Origin: Pseudomonas citrullilanati
Lineage (GTDB): Bacteria > Pseudomonadota > Gammaproteobacteria > Pseudomonadales > Pseudomonadaceae
Direction: 5' to 3'
Assembly (NCBI RefSeq): GCF_030580855.1
Contig: NZ_JAUQOP010000009.1
Coordinates: forward strand, 62,001 to 126,000
DNA: 64,000 bases
The notes under the pieces are model-generated. The model was not told the origin of the DNA. It did no database searches and saw nothing but the letters and a program-made list of their open reading frames with translations. Made by a program: the position numbers and the translations under genes. Shown here in pieces: positions 35,959 through 45,653 of the stretch (the stretch's first letter is position 1; each line of letters starts with the position of its first letter).

Positions 35959-37097
35959 TGGCGCCGCCACGGGCTCGCACGACGAAGAATAAGGGACTGC
36001 CCGAAAATCTGTACCCTAACGGGAAGTACTTCATTTATCGCAACCCGATTACCGGAAAACGAACAAGCATCAACAAGTCGCTGACCGAAGCAATCCGCCT
36101 GGCTAAATCGGCCAACGCCAAGCTTGCCCCGCTGATGGTCGAGGATGGCGCTCTGCTCACAACGTTGACCGGCGAAAAGGCGCCCACCCTCTCATCATTG
36201 CTTGAGAGGTTCGAAGATGAGTGGCTGCCGACGAGGGGCTATGCGCAAAGCTCGCTGGATGAAATCGGGTTCAAAATCGCCAGGTACAAGAAAGAGCTCG
36301 GGCATCGGATGGTTGGTCAGCTCGACGTGTTGGCTATTGCAGAGTATCTCGACAAATTTGAGAACAACGCCTACACAAACACCGGGGACTCCTGGTCCAT
36401 GTATTTGCGTTTGCTGTTGCAAAAGGCCTGGCCGAGCGAAACGTAGCCGAAATGACTCTACTCAAAAAGGAAGGGGAGAAAGTCCGGCAAAGACACACGC
36501 TGGAAGGACTCATGAAGGTGGTGAATAGCCCTAAGACACCGGAGTGGTTGTCGCGAGCGATCCGGCTAGCATTACTGAGCCTCCAGCGCCGGGAAGACAT
36601 CTTGACCTGGCCGCGCTCTGCGGTCGATATCGAACGGAATACCATCAAGATATCCCCCGGGCAAAACCCAGGACTATGACACGCCTGTGCACCTCGAGAT
36701 CGTGATGGGTGAAGCGCTACGGACTGTTGTGCAGGAATGCCTCCGCTCACCAATCGCATCACCGTTCCTCATTCACTACAAGCCACGGGCTCGGAGGCGC
36801 GAACAGATCGAGGCTAAGGCACACTGGACGGCCGTCACCCCTGACTATCTTTCCAAAGAGTTCACGAAGGCCAGAGACGCCGCGCACGCCTATGATCATA
36901 TGCCGCCAAAGCAACGCCCGACGTTCCATGAAATCCGGGCACTTGGCTCATGGTTTTATGAACAGCAGAAATTCGAAGAGAGTTACGTTCAGGCATTGCT
37001 GGGCCACGCGGACCCAAAAATGACGCGTCATTATCAAGACGGTCATGGCGAGAAGGTCATCGAATACCAAGTGGTAAGCGCCGAGCTAAGAATTTGA
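35958..37097 (+). pseudogene. Tyrosine recombinase (integrase) gene with two frameshifts
   Basis: Three frames together encode a phage-type tyrosine integrase of about 378 residues. The first (to 36446) holds the N-terminal arm-binding and SAM-like core-binding parts (TLSSLLERFEDEWLPTRGY). The second, from about 36416 to 36679, holds the catalytic start with the first Arg in LSLQRREDILTW. The third, to 37097, has the HEIRALGSWFYEQ box, LLGHADPKMTRHYQD with the last His and catalytic Tyr. One T is missing near 36415 and one G is extra near 36659-36661. It reads toward the 3' end of tRNA-Val, the normal place for such a gene. As written it is inactive. Confidence 0.8.
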
Positions 37098-37154
37098 AAT
37101 TGGTGGGCATTTTTCCAAAATATTTCCAAAGTTTTTCCAAACGCCCACAGCAAA

Positions 37155-37182
37155 AAGGGGTAACCATTTCTGGTTACCCCTT
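37155..37182. terminator. Strong hairpin between integrase and tRNA-Val
   Basis: AAGGGGTAACCA-TTTC-TGGTTACCCCTT, a twelve-pair stem. It could stop transcription from the integrase side and from the tRNA-Val side. Confidence 0.75.
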
Positions 37183-37211
37183 CTAGACCGCCCAGCAGAG
37201 CGGATTTTGTT

Positions 37212-37288
37212 TGGTAGGCGCGATTGGACTCGAACCAACGACCCCCACCATGTCAAGGTGGTGCTCTAACCAACTGAGCTACGTGCCT
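37212..37288 (-). tRNA. tRNA-Val (GAC)
   Basis: A cloverleaf of 77 bases with encoded CCA. The anticodon arm is CCACC-TTGACAT-GGTGG, giving anticodon GAC; the T arm contains GGTTCGAGTCC. The acceptor stem pairs except for one A-C. Its 3' end faces the integrase gene, as for an element integrated in a tRNA gene. Confidence 0.93.
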
Positions 37289-37301
37289 GCTGTGAGGCGG
37301 C

Positions 37302-37329
37302 ATTCTACGGAATTCCAAAGGGGTGTCAA
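37302..37329 (-). promoter_or_regulatory. Sigma-70 promoter of tRNA-Val (GAC)
   Basis: On the minus strand a perfect -35 TTGACA and a -10 TAGAAT are separated by 16 bases, ending 13 bases upstream of the tRNA. Confidence 0.8.
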
Positions 37330-37472
37330 CACCTTTTTTTCACCTAACCCTATGAATATGCAAAATATTTAATTTCGCCAATGCGACGAAGATTTTGCGG
37401 TGGCTGGCGGCCGATTTTTATCTCGGGTAGGATCGGCGCATTCGTAAAAAATATAAAACAGAGGGTTGCAGA

Positions 37473-38756
37473 ATGGCGAACACATCCTACCCAGCGTCCT
37501 ATTATGCCGCGTCGGCCAACCCGGCTCCGTCGCGCCCGGCCCTGCAGGCCGAGGTCGAGACCGATGTGTGCGTGATCGGCGCGGGTTATACCGGCCTGTC
37601 CTCTGCGCTATTCCTGCTGGAAAACGGCTTCAAGGTCACCGTCCTTGAAGCGGCCAAAGTGGGCTTTGGCGCGTCGGGTCGCAACGGCGGTCAGATCGTC
37701 AACAGCTACAGCCGTGACATCGATGTGATCGAGCGCAGCGTCGGCCCCCAGCAGGCTCAGTTGCTCGGCAATATGGCGTTCGAGGGCGGTCGAATCATTC
37801 GGGAGCGGGTGGCGAAGTACCAGATTCAATGCGACTTGAAGGACGGCGGCGTGTTCGCCGCCCTGACGGCCAAGCAGATGGGCCACCTGGAGGCGCAGAA
37901 GCGCCTTTGGGAGCGTTTTGGGCATACCCAGCTGGAGTTGCTGGATCAGCGCCGCATTCGCGAGGTGGTGGCTTGTGACGGGTATGTCGGTGGCATGCTG
38001 GACATGAGCGGCGGGCATATCCATCCGCTCAATCTGGCACTGGGTGAAGCCGCGGCCGTCGAGTCGCTCGGCGGGACGATCTACGAGCAGTCCCCGGCAG
38101 TGCGCATCGAGCGCGGCGCCAGCCCTGTCGTGTATACCCCTCAAGGCAAGGTCAGGGCCAAGTTCATTATCGTGGCCGGCAATGCCTACCTGGGCAACCT
38201 GGTGCCGGAGCTGGCGGCCAAGTCCATGCCGTGTGGCACCCAGGTGATCGCCACGGAGCCCTTGGGAGACGAATTGGCTCATAGCCTGCTGCCTCAGGAT
38301 TACTGCGTCGAAGACTGCAACTACCTGCTCGATTACTACCGGTTGACCGGCGACAAGCGCCTGATCTTCGGCGGTGGCGTGGTGTATGGCGCGAGGGATC
38401 CGGCGAATATCGAGGCGATCATCCGGCCGAAGATGCTCAAGGCGTTTGCGCAGCTCAAGAATGTGAAGATCGACTACGCCTGGACCGGAAACTTCCTGCT
38501 GACGTTGTCGCGTCTTCCGCAGGTTGGTCGCCTGGGGGACAACATCTACTACTCCCAGGGCTGTAGCGGCCATGGCGTGACGTACACCCACCTGGCGGGC
38601 AAGGTGCTGGCCGAGGCGCTGCGCGGCCAGGCCGAGCGTTTTGATGCGTTTGCCGACCTGCCCCACTATCCATTCCCGGGCGGCCAGCTACTGCGTACGC
38701 CGTTCGCGGCGATGGGGGCCTGGTATTACGGGTTGCGGGATAAATTGGGATTCTGA
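37473..38756 (+). CDS. puuB: PuuB/PauB-type FAD-dependent oxidoreductase
   Basis: A 427-residue flavoprotein of the DAO family. The FAD-binding GxGxxG is in VCVIGAGYTGLSSALFLLENG (about 32-52). GFGASGRNGGQIV (about 65-77), typical of gamma-glutamylputrescine oxidase and the pseudomonad PauB enzymes, follows. A C-terminal GCSGHGVTYTHLAGK closes the flavin site. Such enzymes oxidise gamma-glutamylated polyamines to aldehydes with release of ammonia and hydrogen peroxide. It stands alone downstream of tRNA-Val. Pseudomonads have several paralogues, so its exact polyamine is uncertain. Confidence 0.82.
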   Translation: MANTSYPASYYAASANPAPSRPALQAEVETDVCVIGAGYTGLSSALFLLENGFKVTVLEAAKVGFGASGRNGGQIVNSYSRDIDVIERSVGPQQAQLLGNMAFEGGRIIRERVAKYQIQCDLKDGGVFAALTAKQMGHLEAQKRLWERFGHTQLELLDQRRIREVVACDGYVGGMLDMSGGHIHPLNLALGEAAAVESLGGTIYEQSPAVRIERGASPVVYTPQGKVRAKFIIVAGNAYLGNLVPELAAKSMPCGTQVIATEPLGDELAHSLLPQDYCVEDCNYLLDYYRLTGDKRLIFGGGVVYGARDPANIEAIIRPKMLKAFAQLKNVKIDYAWTGNFLLTLSRLPQVGRLGDNIYYSQGCSGHGVTYTHLAGKVLAEALRGQAERFDAFADLPHYPFPGGQLLRTPFAAMGAWYYGLRDKLGF

Positions 38757-38824
38757 AGCACTCCCCATAAGGGCTGCTTTGCAGCCCAGCGGGAGCAAGC
38801 TCCCTCGCCAGGGGTTCAGTACGC

Positions 38825-38862
38825 CAAAAACAAAAAACCCCGGTCTTTCGACCAGGGTCTTT
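38825..38862 (-). terminator. Terminator of the tRNA Val-Asp-Asp cluster
   Basis: On the minus strand a stem ACCCTGGTC / GACCGGGGT with a four-base loop is followed by TTTTTTG. It lies 72 bases after the last tRNA-Asp. Confidence 0.8.
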
Positions 38863-38933
38863 GCTATCGATCAGAAGAGGCTTTTCGGCTTTCTTCCTGG
38901 CTTCAAGGCGTTCAGTGGGCCTCGAAGCAGATA

Positions 38934-39010
38934 TGGCGCAGCGGACGGGACTCGAACCCGCGACCCCCGGCGTGACAGGCCGGTATTCTAACCGACTGAA
39001 CTACCGCTGC
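38934..39010 (-). tRNA. tRNA-Asp (GUC), copy 2
   Basis: 77 bases, perfect acceptor stem GCAGCGG/CCGCTGC and encoded CCA; anticodon loop TGTCACG gives GTC. Identical to the copy at 39100-39176. Confidence 0.95.
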
Positions 39011-39099
39011 GTATCGCTGTGGACTTGCGTCCAGTTAACTCGTCTGACCCAACCCCTTGAGGCTCGATCTCGAACCAGGCAAGCCTGCCTCGGAAAATA

Positions 39100-39176
39100 T
39101 GGCGCAGCGGACGGGACTCGAACCCGCGACCCCCGGCGTGACAGGCCGGTATTCTAACCGACTGAACTACCGCTGC
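39100..39176 (-). tRNA. tRNA-Asp (GUC), copy 1
   Basis: Same 77-base sequence as the downstream copy, with anticodon GTC and encoded CCA. Cotranscribed from the promoter before tRNA-Val. Confidence 0.95.
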
Positions 39177-39234
39177 GCGTCGGTGGAGGCTTTTGACAGC
39201 TTCCATCTTGCTTTCGCAAGACTCTCTTGGAACA

Positions 39235-39310
39235 TGGTGGGTGATGACGGGATCGAACCGCCGACATTCTGCTTGTAAGGCAGACGCTCTCCCGGCTGAG
39301 CTAATCACCC
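39235..39310 (-). tRNA. tRNA-Val (UAC)
   Basis: 76 bases with acceptor stem GGGTGAT/ATCACCC and encoded CCA. The anticodon arm CTGCC-TTACAAG-GCAG gives anticodon TAC. First gene of the Val-Asp-Asp cluster. Confidence 0.95.
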
Positions 39311-39331
39311 TTTGCTTCGCTGAGGCCGCGA

Positions 39332-39360
39332 AATTTACGCAGGTACCGCAGCTAAGTCAA
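39332..39360 (-). promoter_or_regulatory. Sigma-70 promoter of the tRNA cluster
   Basis: On the minus strand TTGACT and TAAATT are separated by 17 bases, followed by a GC-rich discriminator, 21 bases upstream of tRNA-Val. This arrangement is typical of stringently controlled stable RNA promoters. Confidence 0.78.
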
Positions 39361-39382
39361 TAGCGGGGTTGGAGTTTTTTTA

Positions 39383-39460
39383 GAAAGCGGCTTCAAGCGG
39401 CTAGCTTCAAGCTGAAAGTTAAAAGCACTGCCCTTCTTGTAGCTTGAAGCTTTCCGCTTG
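39383..39460. repeat. Imperfect inverted repeat (AGCTTCAAGCT type)
   Basis: TAGCTTCAAGCTGAAAG is matched about 40 bases later by TAGCTTGAAGCTTTCC, and flanked by AAGCGG / CCGCTT. This is a different family from the GGGAGCGAGC REPs. It lies between the tRNA cluster and the SDR gene. Confidence 0.6.
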
Positions 39461-39470
39461 CAACTGCCCC

Positions 39471-40244
39471 TCACTCATAAATCATCTTCTTGGTCATGCC
39501 GCCGTCCACCACGAACTCCTGGCCCGTGACGAAACCGGCATTGCGCGACAACAGCCACGCCACCATCGCTGCCACATCCTCCACGGTCCCTACCCGGCCC
39601 GCTGGGTGCTGGGCATGGTCGGCATCGGTCAGCGGCTGTGCACGGCGCTGGGAGGGGTCGCGCGCATCGATCCAGCCAGGGCTGACGGCATTGACGCGGA
39701 TTTCTGGCCCCAGGCTGATCGCCAGGGCGTGGGTCAGGGCCAGCAAGCCGCCCTTGCTCGCCGCATAGGCTTCGGTGTCCGGCTCCGATTGCGCGGCGCG
39801 GGTCGAGGCCAGGTTGACGATGGCGCCGTTGTGGGCACGCAGGTAAGGCGCGCAATGCTTGGCCAGCAGCATCGGCCCGCCCAGGTTCACCGCCAGGACT
39901 CGATTCCAATAGGCCAGGTCGAGGCTTTCCAGCGTGATGTTGTGCGGATCGGCAATGGCCGCGTTGCACACCAGCGCATCGAGACGCCCGAACTGGCCGA
40001 GCACCTCGGCGATACCGGTGGCGACCTGCGCCTCGTCCGCCACATCCATGGCAATGAACCAGGCGTTGTCGCCCAGGGTCTTCGCCACCTTGGAACCGCG
40101 CTCGCGATCCAGGTCGGTCAGCACCACCTGCCAGCCTTCGCAGATCAGCCAGGCGGCAATGCCCAGGCCGATGCCCCGTGCGGCCCCCGTAACCAGTGCA
40201 ACCCGGCCATGAGTGCCGCTCGGCGGCGTTGCCAACTCGATCAC
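39471..40244 (-). CDS. Short-chain dehydrogenase/reductase
   Basis: A 257-residue classical SDR. The NAD(P) motif is [12 protein letters not shown] (about 19-30), a NAAIA structural motif follows near 92, the active-site pair is YAASK (about 154-158) with Ser in [12 protein letters not shown] is suggested by the Asp in LTDLDRE at the end of beta-2. It starts in a four-base overlap with the metZ stop, so both genes are cotranscribed; this SDR regularly follows metZ in pseudomonads. Substrate not known. Confidence 0.86.
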   Translation of the reverse strand: MIELATPPSGTHGRVALVTGAARGIGLGIAAWLICEGWQVVLTDLDRERGSKVAKTLGDNAWFIAMDVADEAQVATGIAEVLGQFGRLDALVCNAAIADPHNITLESLDLAYWNRVLAVNLGGPMLLAKHCAPYLRAHNGAIVNLASTRAAQSEPDTEAYAASKGGLLALTHALAISLGPEIRVNAVSPGWIDARDPSQRRAQPLTDADHAQHPAGRVGTVEDVAAMVAWLLSRNAGFVTGQEFVVDGGMTKKMIYE

Positions 40245-41452
40245 AAGGCCGCCAACCCGCGGGCCAGGTCGGCTTGCAGGTCGGCCACGTCTTCCAGGCC
40301 GACCGCAACGCGGATCAGGCTGTCACGAATGCCCGCCGCTTCACGTTCCTGGGGCGACAGGCGACCGTGAGACGTGGTGCTCGGGTGGGTGATGGTGGTC
40401 TTGCTGTCACCCAGGTTGGCGGTGATGGAGATCAACCGGGTCGCATCGATGAAGCGCCAGGCGCCCTCCTTGCCCCCCTTGACCTCGAAGCTCACCACCG
40501 CGCCAAAACCGCGCTGCTGACGCTGGGCCAGATCATGTTGCGGATGACTCTTGAGACCGGCGTAATGCACCTTCTCGATACCGTCCTGCTGCTCCAGCCA
40601 CTCGGCCAGGGCCTGGGCGTTGGCGCAATGCGCCTTCATGCGCAGGCCCAGTGTTTCCAGGCCCTTGAGGAAGATCCAGGCGTTGAACGGGCTGAGGGTC
40701 GGCCCGGCCGTACGCAGGAAACCCACCACTTCCTTCATCTGCTCGCCGCGACCGGCCACCACGCCGCCCATGCAGCGGCCCTGGCCGTCGATGAACTTGG
40801 TCGCCGAATGCACCACCACGTCAGCCCCCAGTTTCAGCGGCTGTTGCAGCGCCGGGGTGCAGAAGCAGTTGTCGACCACCAGCATGGCTCCCTTGGCGTG
40901 GGCGACTTCCGCCAGCGCGGCGATGTCCACCAGTTCAGCCAGGGGGTTGGACGGCGACTCGACGAACAACAGCCTGGTATTGGCCTTGATCGCCGCATCC
41001 CAGCCGGACAGGTCCGCCAGGGGCACGTAATCGACTTTCACGCCAAAGCGCTTGAAGTATTTTTCGAACAGGCTGATGGTCGAGCCGAAGACACTGCGCG
41101 AAACCAGCACATGGTCGCCAGCGCTGCACAGGCTCATGACCACGGCCATGATCGCCGCCATGCCGGTGGCGGTGGCGACGGCCTGCTCGGCGCCTTCCAG
41201 GGCGGCGATGCGCTCCTCGAAAGCCCGTACGGTGGGGTTGGTGTAGCGCGAGTAGACGTTGCCCGGCACTTCGCCGGCGAACCGGGCCGCTGCGTCGGCA
41301 GCCGTGCGGAACACGTAGCTGGAGGTGAAGAACATCGGATCGCCGTGCTCGGCTTCCGGTGTGCGGTGCTGACCCGCGCGCACCGCCAGGGTGTCGAACG
41401 CTACGCCTTCAAGGTCGCTGTCCAGCCGACCGGCATCCCAATCCTGACTCAT
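40241..41452 (-). CDS. metZ: O-succinylhomoserine sulfhydrylase
   Basis: A 403-residue PLP enzyme of the Cys/Met metabolism family. The PLP lysine lies in [18 protein letters not shown] (about 203-220), with [19 protein letters not shown] near 73-91. It joins O-succinylhomoserine with sulfide to give homocysteine, a step of methionine synthesis. The operon position directly after purF and before the SDR gene is the standard one in Pseudomonas, which distinguishes it from MetB/MetY paralogues. Confidence 0.93.
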   Translation of the reverse strand: MSQDWDAGRLDSDLEGVAFDTLAVRAGQHRTPEAEHGDPMFFTSSYVFRTAADAAARFAGEVPGNVYSRYTNPTVRAFEERIAALEGAEQAVATATGMAAIMAVVMSLCSAGDHVLVSRSVFGSTISLFEKYFKRFGVKVDYVPLADLSGWDAAIKANTRLLFVESPSNPLAELVDIAALAEVAHAKGAMLVVDNCFCTPALQQPLKLGADVVVHSATKFIDGQGRCMGGVVAGRGEQMKEVVGFLRTAGPTLSPFNAWIFLKGLETLGLRMKAHCANAQALAEWLEQQDGIEKVHYAGLKSHPQHDLAQRQQRGFGAVVSFEVKGGKEGAWRFIDATRLISITANLGDSKTTITHPSTTSHGRLSPQEREAAGIRDSLIRVAVGLEDVADLQADLARGLAAL

Positions 41453-41473
41453 GCTGCCACTCCTTCAATCGCA

Positions 41474-41495
41474 AACCGGCCCCTCGGGGCCGGTT
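41474..41495 (-). terminator. Hairpin between purF and metZ
   Basis: Perfect stem AACCGGCCCC / GGGGCCGGTT with a two-base loop, directly after the purF stop on the minus strand. The tail has few Ts, so some read-through into metZ is likely. Confidence 0.7.
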
Positions 41496-41501
41496 CGTTA
41501 C

Positions 41502-43007
41502 TCAGTTGTTGTACAGGTCGATGATCGCACTGACCGCCTGGGTCTTGGCCTTGGACGCGTCGTTACGTGCGTTCTCGATCCGGTTCAGGTAGGCCTCGTC
41601 GATGTCGCCGGTGACGTACTTGCCGTCGAACACCGCGCAATCGAACTGCTCGATCTTGATCTTGCCGCCGCCCACCGCTTCGATCAGGTCCGGCAGGTCC
41701 TGGTAGATCAACCAGTCGGCGCCGATGAGGTCGGCCACGTCCTGGGTGCTGCGGTTATGGGCGATCAGCTCATGGGCACTCGGCATGTCGATGCCGTAGA
41801 CGTTCGGGTAGCGCACCGCCGGGGCGGCCGAGCAGAAATACACGTTCTTGGCGCCGGCTTCGCGGGCCATCTGGATGATCTGCTTGCACGTGGTGCCGCG
41901 CACGATGGAGTCATCCACCAGCATCACGTTCTTGCCGCGGAACTCCAGCTCGATGGCGTTGAGCTTCTGGCGCACGGATTTTTTCCGTGCGGCCTGGCCC
42001 GGCATGATGAAGGTACGGCCGATGTAGCGGTTCTTCACGAAGCCTTCGCGGAACTTGACGCCCAGGTGGTTCGCCAGCTCCAGCGCCGCCGTGCGGCTGG
42101 TGTCCGGGATCGGGATGACCACGTCGATGTCATGGTCCGGACGTTCGCGCAGGATCTTCTCGGCCAGCTTCTCGCCCATGCGCAGGCGGGCCTTGTAGAC
42201 CGAGATGCCGTCGATGATCGAGTCCGGGCGCGCCAGGTAGACGTGCTCGAAGATGCAGGGGGTCAGGCTCGGGTTGGTCGCGCACTGGCGGGTGTGCAGC
42301 TTGCCGTCTTCGGTGATGTAGACCGCCTCGCCCGGGGCCAGGTCGCGAATGAGGGTGAAACCGAGCACGTCCAGGGACACGCTTTCGGAGGCGATCATGT
42401 ACTCGACGCCTTCGTCGGTGTGACGCTGGCCGAACACGATCGGGCGGATGCCGTGGGGGTCGCGGAAACCGACGATGCCGTAGCCAGTGATCATCGCCAC
42501 CACCGAGTAGCCACCGACGCAACGGTTGTGCACGTCGGTCACTGCCGCGAACACGTCTTCCTCGGTCGGCTGCAGCTTGCCGCGCTGGGCCAGTTCATGG
42601 GCGAACACGTTGAGCATCACTTCCGAGTCGGAACTGGTGTTGACGTGGCGCAGGTCCGATTCGTAGATTTCCTTGGCCAGCTGCTCGACGTTGGTCAAGT
42701 TGCCGTTGTGCGCCAGGGTGATGCCGTACGGCGAGTTGACGTAGAACGGCTGGGCTTCAGCCGACGTCGAGCTGCCCGCCGTCGGGTAGCGCACGTGGCC
42801 GATCCCCATGTGGCCGACCAGGCGCTGCATGTGGCGCTGGTGGAACACGTCACGCACCAGGCCATTGTCCTTGCGCAGGAATAACCGGCCGTCATGGCTG
42901 GTCACGATACCGGCAGCGTCCTGGCCGCGGTGCTGGAGCACGGTTAGCGCGTCATACAGCGCCTGATTGACGTTCGACTTACCGACGATACCGACGATGC
43001 CACACAT
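41502..43007 (-). CDS. purF: Amidophosphoribosyltransferase
   Basis: A 501-residue enzyme that converts PRPP and glutamine to phosphoribosylamine, the first step of purine synthesis. The chosen ATG places Cys as residue 2 (MCGIVGIVG), the N-terminal nucleophile of the glutaminase domain after Met removal; a start three codons earlier would block this. The C-terminal phosphoribosyltransferase domain has the PRPP loop [13 protein letters not shown] (about 363-375). It lies downstream of cvpA as usual. Confidence 0.97.
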   Translation of the reverse strand: MCGIVGIVGKSNVNQALYDALTVLQHRGQDAAGIVTSHDGRLFLRKDNGLVRDVFHQRHMQRLVGHMGIGHVRYPTAGSSTSAEAQPFYVNSPYGITLAHNGNLTNVEQLAKEIYESDLRHVNTSSDSEVMLNVFAHELAQRGKLQPTEEDVFAAVTDVHNRCVGGYSVVAMITGYGIVGFRDPHGIRPIVFGQRHTDEGVEYMIASESVSLDVLGFTLIRDLAPGEAVYITEDGKLHTRQCATNPSLTPCIFEHVYLARPDSIIDGISVYKARLRMGEKLAEKILRERPDHDIDVVIPIPDTSRTAALELANHLGVKFREGFVKNRYIGRTFIMPGQAARKKSVRQKLNAIELEFRGKNVMLVDDSIVRGTTCKQIIQMAREAGAKNVYFCSAAPAVRYPNVYGIDMPSAHELIAHNRSTQDVADLIGADWLIYQDLPDLIEAVGGGKIKIEQFDCAVFDGKYVTGDIDEAYLNRIENARNDASKAKTQAVSAIIDLYNN

Positions 43008-43048
43008 GCGACGCAACCCCTACTTAATGGATCTGTACTGAACGACAC

Positions 43049-43609
43049 TCACTGCGGCGTTTTGGCCGACGGCAAGAGCTGTTCCTTGAACGGTATTTCA
43101 GCGGGTACGCTGATACCGCTGGCAAGCCACTGACTGCTCCAACCCAGGATCAGGTTCTTGGACCAATCTGCGACCAATAGAAATTGTGGCACGAGCCGGG
43201 ACTCCTGCCACCACGTATCCTGTTGTACCGGCCCCAGGCTCAGCAGCCCGACGGCCACGACCACCAGCAACGCGCCACGCGCCGCGCCGAAGGCCATGCC
43301 CAGGAACCGGTCCGTCCCGGAGAGCCCGGTGACGCGAATCAGTTCGCCAATCAGATAATTGATCATGGCGCCGACCAGCAAGGTGGCGATAAACAAGATG
43401 GCACAGCCCGCGATGACGCGAGCCGATGGAGTTTCGATGTATCCGGCGAGGTACTGGGACAGCGAGCCACCAAACATCCAGGCCACGACCCCCGCGATGA
43501 TCCAGGTCAGCAACGAGAGGGCTTCCTTGACGAAGCCTCGGCTCAGACTGATCAATGCGGAGATGGCGACGATCGCAACGATCGCCCAGTCAACCCAGGT
43601 AAATGGCAC
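43049..43609 (-). CDS. cvpA: CvpA family inner-membrane protein
   Basis: A 186-residue protein with four hydrophobic helices (about 5-22, 28-48, 65-88 and 100-125) and the family motifs WVDWAIVAIVAISALISLSRGFVKEALSLL at the N-terminus and FLGMAFGAARG near residue 105. Known to be needed for colicin V production and envelope stress resistance in E. coli. It precedes purF in the conserved gene order. Confidence 0.93.
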   Translation of the reverse strand: MPFTWVDWAIVAIVAISALISLSRGFVKEALSLLTWIIAGVVAWMFGGSLSQYLAGYIETPSARVIAGCAILFIATLLVGAMINYLIGELIRVTGLSGTDRFLGMAFGAARGALLVVVAVGLLSLGPVQQDTWWQESRLVPQFLLVADWSKNLILGWSSQWLASGISVPAEIPFKEQLLPSAKTPQ

Positions 43610-43699
43610 GGTGCAGCCTACAGACGGATAAGGCGGCGCATTTTAGCAGAGCCCAGGGCTGTCGGTAAGCTGCGTGATTCAAATCAGCTAAATCGCCGC

Positions 43700-44362
43700 T
43701 CAACCGCGCTCTGGCTGGAAACGCACCACGAAACCCTTGAGGTTCTGCTGGCGGCCGAGCAGGTCCCGCAGGCGGTCGGCCTCGGCACGCTCGATCAGCG
43801 GGCCGACGAAGACCCGGTTCTTGCCATCCGCCGAGCGGATATAGGCGTTGTAGCCCTGGCTACGCAGGTTTTTCTGCAGGCTTTCAGCGCTTTCGCGGCT
43901 GGTCAGGCTGGCCAGTTGCACCGACCAACTGACCGACAGGCCGTTGGCGTCCACGCGGCTTTGCGTGGTGTCCGGCTTGGCCGGCGCGGCGGTAATCGGC
44001 TGGGTCGGGGCCGGCTTGACGGCCGGTGCCGCCGGAGCAGGCGTGGGCGCGACGACCGGCTTGCCCGACACTGGAGCGGCGGGTGCGGGCGCGATCGGCG
44101 TCGACGGCGCGGCAGGCTGCTGAGCCAGTTCCTCGTCACTCGGGACCGGCTCCTGGGGCAGCGCCTGCGGCTCGGGGACCGCCACCGGCTCGACCTGCAC
44201 GGGCGGCAGCGAAGGCGCCTGGGGCGCAGCCGGTGCGTCCACCGTGACCTGGCGTTGCTCGTCCTGGCGGGAAAACAGCATCGGCAGGAAGATCACCGCC
44301 AGGGCCACCAGCACCAGCGCCCCGACCATGCGCTGCTTGTACGCCTTATCCAGCATTGCCAT
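43700..44362 (-). CDS. SPOR-domain protein (DedD-like)
   Basis: A 220-residue protein. A cytoplasmic start [14 protein letters not shown] is followed by one membrane helix (about 15-31), a periplasmic linker very rich in Pro/Ala (about 40-135), and a C-terminal SPOR domain (about 145-218) that starts SVQLASLTSRESAESL. SPOR domains bind denuded septal peptidoglycan, so a role at the division site is expected. The start lies 17 bases inside folC. Confidence 0.88.
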   Translation of the reverse strand: MAMLDKAYKQRMVGALVLVALAVIFLPMLFSRQDEQRQVTVDAPAAPQAPSLPPVQVEPVAVPEPQALPQEPVPSDEELAQQPAAPSTPIAPAPAAPVSGKPVVAPTPAPAAPAVKPAPTQPITAAPAKPDTTQSRVDANGLSVSWSVQLASLTSRESAESLQKNLRSQGYNAYIRSADGKNRVFVGPLIERAEADRLRDLLGRQQNLKGFVVRFQPERG

Positions 44363-45653
44363 GTGCCGCGTCCTCCGTGGAGCGCCGGGCCAACCATTGA
44401 AGGGCCTCGGCAACACAAAAAAATGATCCGAACAACAGGATCTCGTCATCGGCTGTCGCCACCGCGCACTGCCCTTCCAGCGCGGCAGCCACGCTGCCAT
44501 AGCTTCGCACAGCGGCACCACGACGCTGCAAAGCGGCCTGCAGCTCGGTCGCCGGGCGCGAACGTGGCGAATCCAGCGGTGCCACCGCCCAGTGCTGGAC
44601 ACTAGCACCCAACGCCTCGACAACGCCATCCAGGTCCTTGTCCGACAGCAGCCCGAATACCGCCAGTCGCCGCCCCGCAACCGGCCGCCGGGCCAGGCGC
44701 TCGGCCAGGTACTGCGCGGCATGGGGATTGTGACCGACGTCCAGCAACAGGTTCAGGCGCTTGCCTTGCCATTGGAACTGACGACGATCCAGCCGCCCGA
44801 CAACGCGCGTCGCCTGCAACGCCGCGGCGATCTGCCCCGCATCCCACGGCAAGCCGAGCAACAGGTAGGCCTGGAGCGCCAGCGCGGCGTTCTCCATCGG
44901 CAGGTCCAGCAGGGGCAGGTCTTGCAGCTCTATCGGCTGGCCCTGGGCGTCGCTGCCGCGCCATTGCCAGTGCCGCTCGGTCATTGCCAGGTCGAAATCC
45001 CGCCCGCGCAGGAAGAACGGGCAACCCAGCTCGCGAACCTTGTCCAGCAGCGGCTGGGGTGGATCGAGGTCGCCACAGAGCGCGGGCGCGCCACGACGGA
45101 AGATGCCGGCCTTCTCGAATGCCACGGATTCGCGGGTATCGCCCAGGTAATCGGCATGGTCCACGCCAATGCTGGTGACCAATGCGATGTCCGCATCCAC
45201 CAGGTTGACCGCATCCAGGCGCCCGCCCAACCCGACTTCCAGCACCACGGCATCGAGGCCGGCCCGGGCGAACAGCCAGAACGCCGCCAGGGTGCCCATC
45301 TCGAAATAGGTCAGGGACGTCTCGCCCCGCCCGGCTTCCACCGCGGCGAAGGCTTCGCACAGCTCGTCGTCAGTGGCTTCGACGCCATTGACCTGCACCC
45401 GCTCGTTGTAGCGCAGCAGGTGCGGTGAACTGTAGACACCGACACTCAACCCCTGGGCACGCAACAGCGAGGCCAGGAAGGCGCAGGTCGAACCCTTGCC
45501 GTTGGTACCGGTCACGGTGATGACCCGGGGCGCCGGCTTGGCCAGTCCCATGCGGGACGCTACCGCTTGCGAGCGCTCCAGCCCCATGTCGATGGCCGAC
45601 GGATGCAACTGCTCGAGGTAGGCAAGCCAGTCGCCCAGGGTACGTTGGCTCAT
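44346..45653 (-). CDS. folC: Bifunctional dihydrofolate synthase/folylpolyglutamate synthase
   Basis: A 435-residue Mur-ligase-family enzyme. The P-loop is [14 protein letters not shown] (about 42-55), the dihydropteroate/folate part includes [36 protein letters not shown] (about 114-150), and a C-terminal Rossmann-like domain contains [12 protein letters not shown]. It adds glutamate to dihydropteroate and then to folates. Coupled to accD by a four-base overlap. Confidence 0.95.
   Translation of the reverse strand: MSQRTLGDWLAYLEQLHPSAIDMGLERSQAVASRMGLAKPAPRVITVTGTNGKGSTCAFLASLLRAQGLSVGVYSSPHLLRYNERVQVNGVEATDDELCEAFAAVEAGRGETSLTYFEMGTLAAFWLFARAGLDAVVLEVGLGGRLDAVNLVDADIALVTSIGVDHADYLGDTRESVAFEKAGIFRRGAPALCGDLDPPQPLLDKVRELGCPFFLRGRDFDLAMTERHWQWRGSDAQGQPIELQDLPLLDLPMENAALALQAYLLLGLPWDAGQIAAALQATRVVGRLDRRQFQWQGKRLNLLLDVGHNPHAAQYLAERLARRPVAGRRLAVFGLLSDKDLDGVVEALGASVQHWAVAPLDSPRSRPATELQAALQRRGAAVRSYGSVAAALEGQCAVATADDEILLFGSFFCVAEALQWLARRSTEDAAHGNAG

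Noticed and set aside
37318-37336. GGTGTCAACACC followed by T7 as a plus-strand terminator
   Set aside because: No gene is read toward it on the plus strand, and on the minus strand the same bases form the -35 TTGACA of the tRNA-Val promoter.
39471-40308. Longer alternative frames over the SDR gene
   Set aside because: They are out-of-frame shadows; only the 257-residue frame carries the nucleotide-binding loop and the Tyr-x3-Lys active site.
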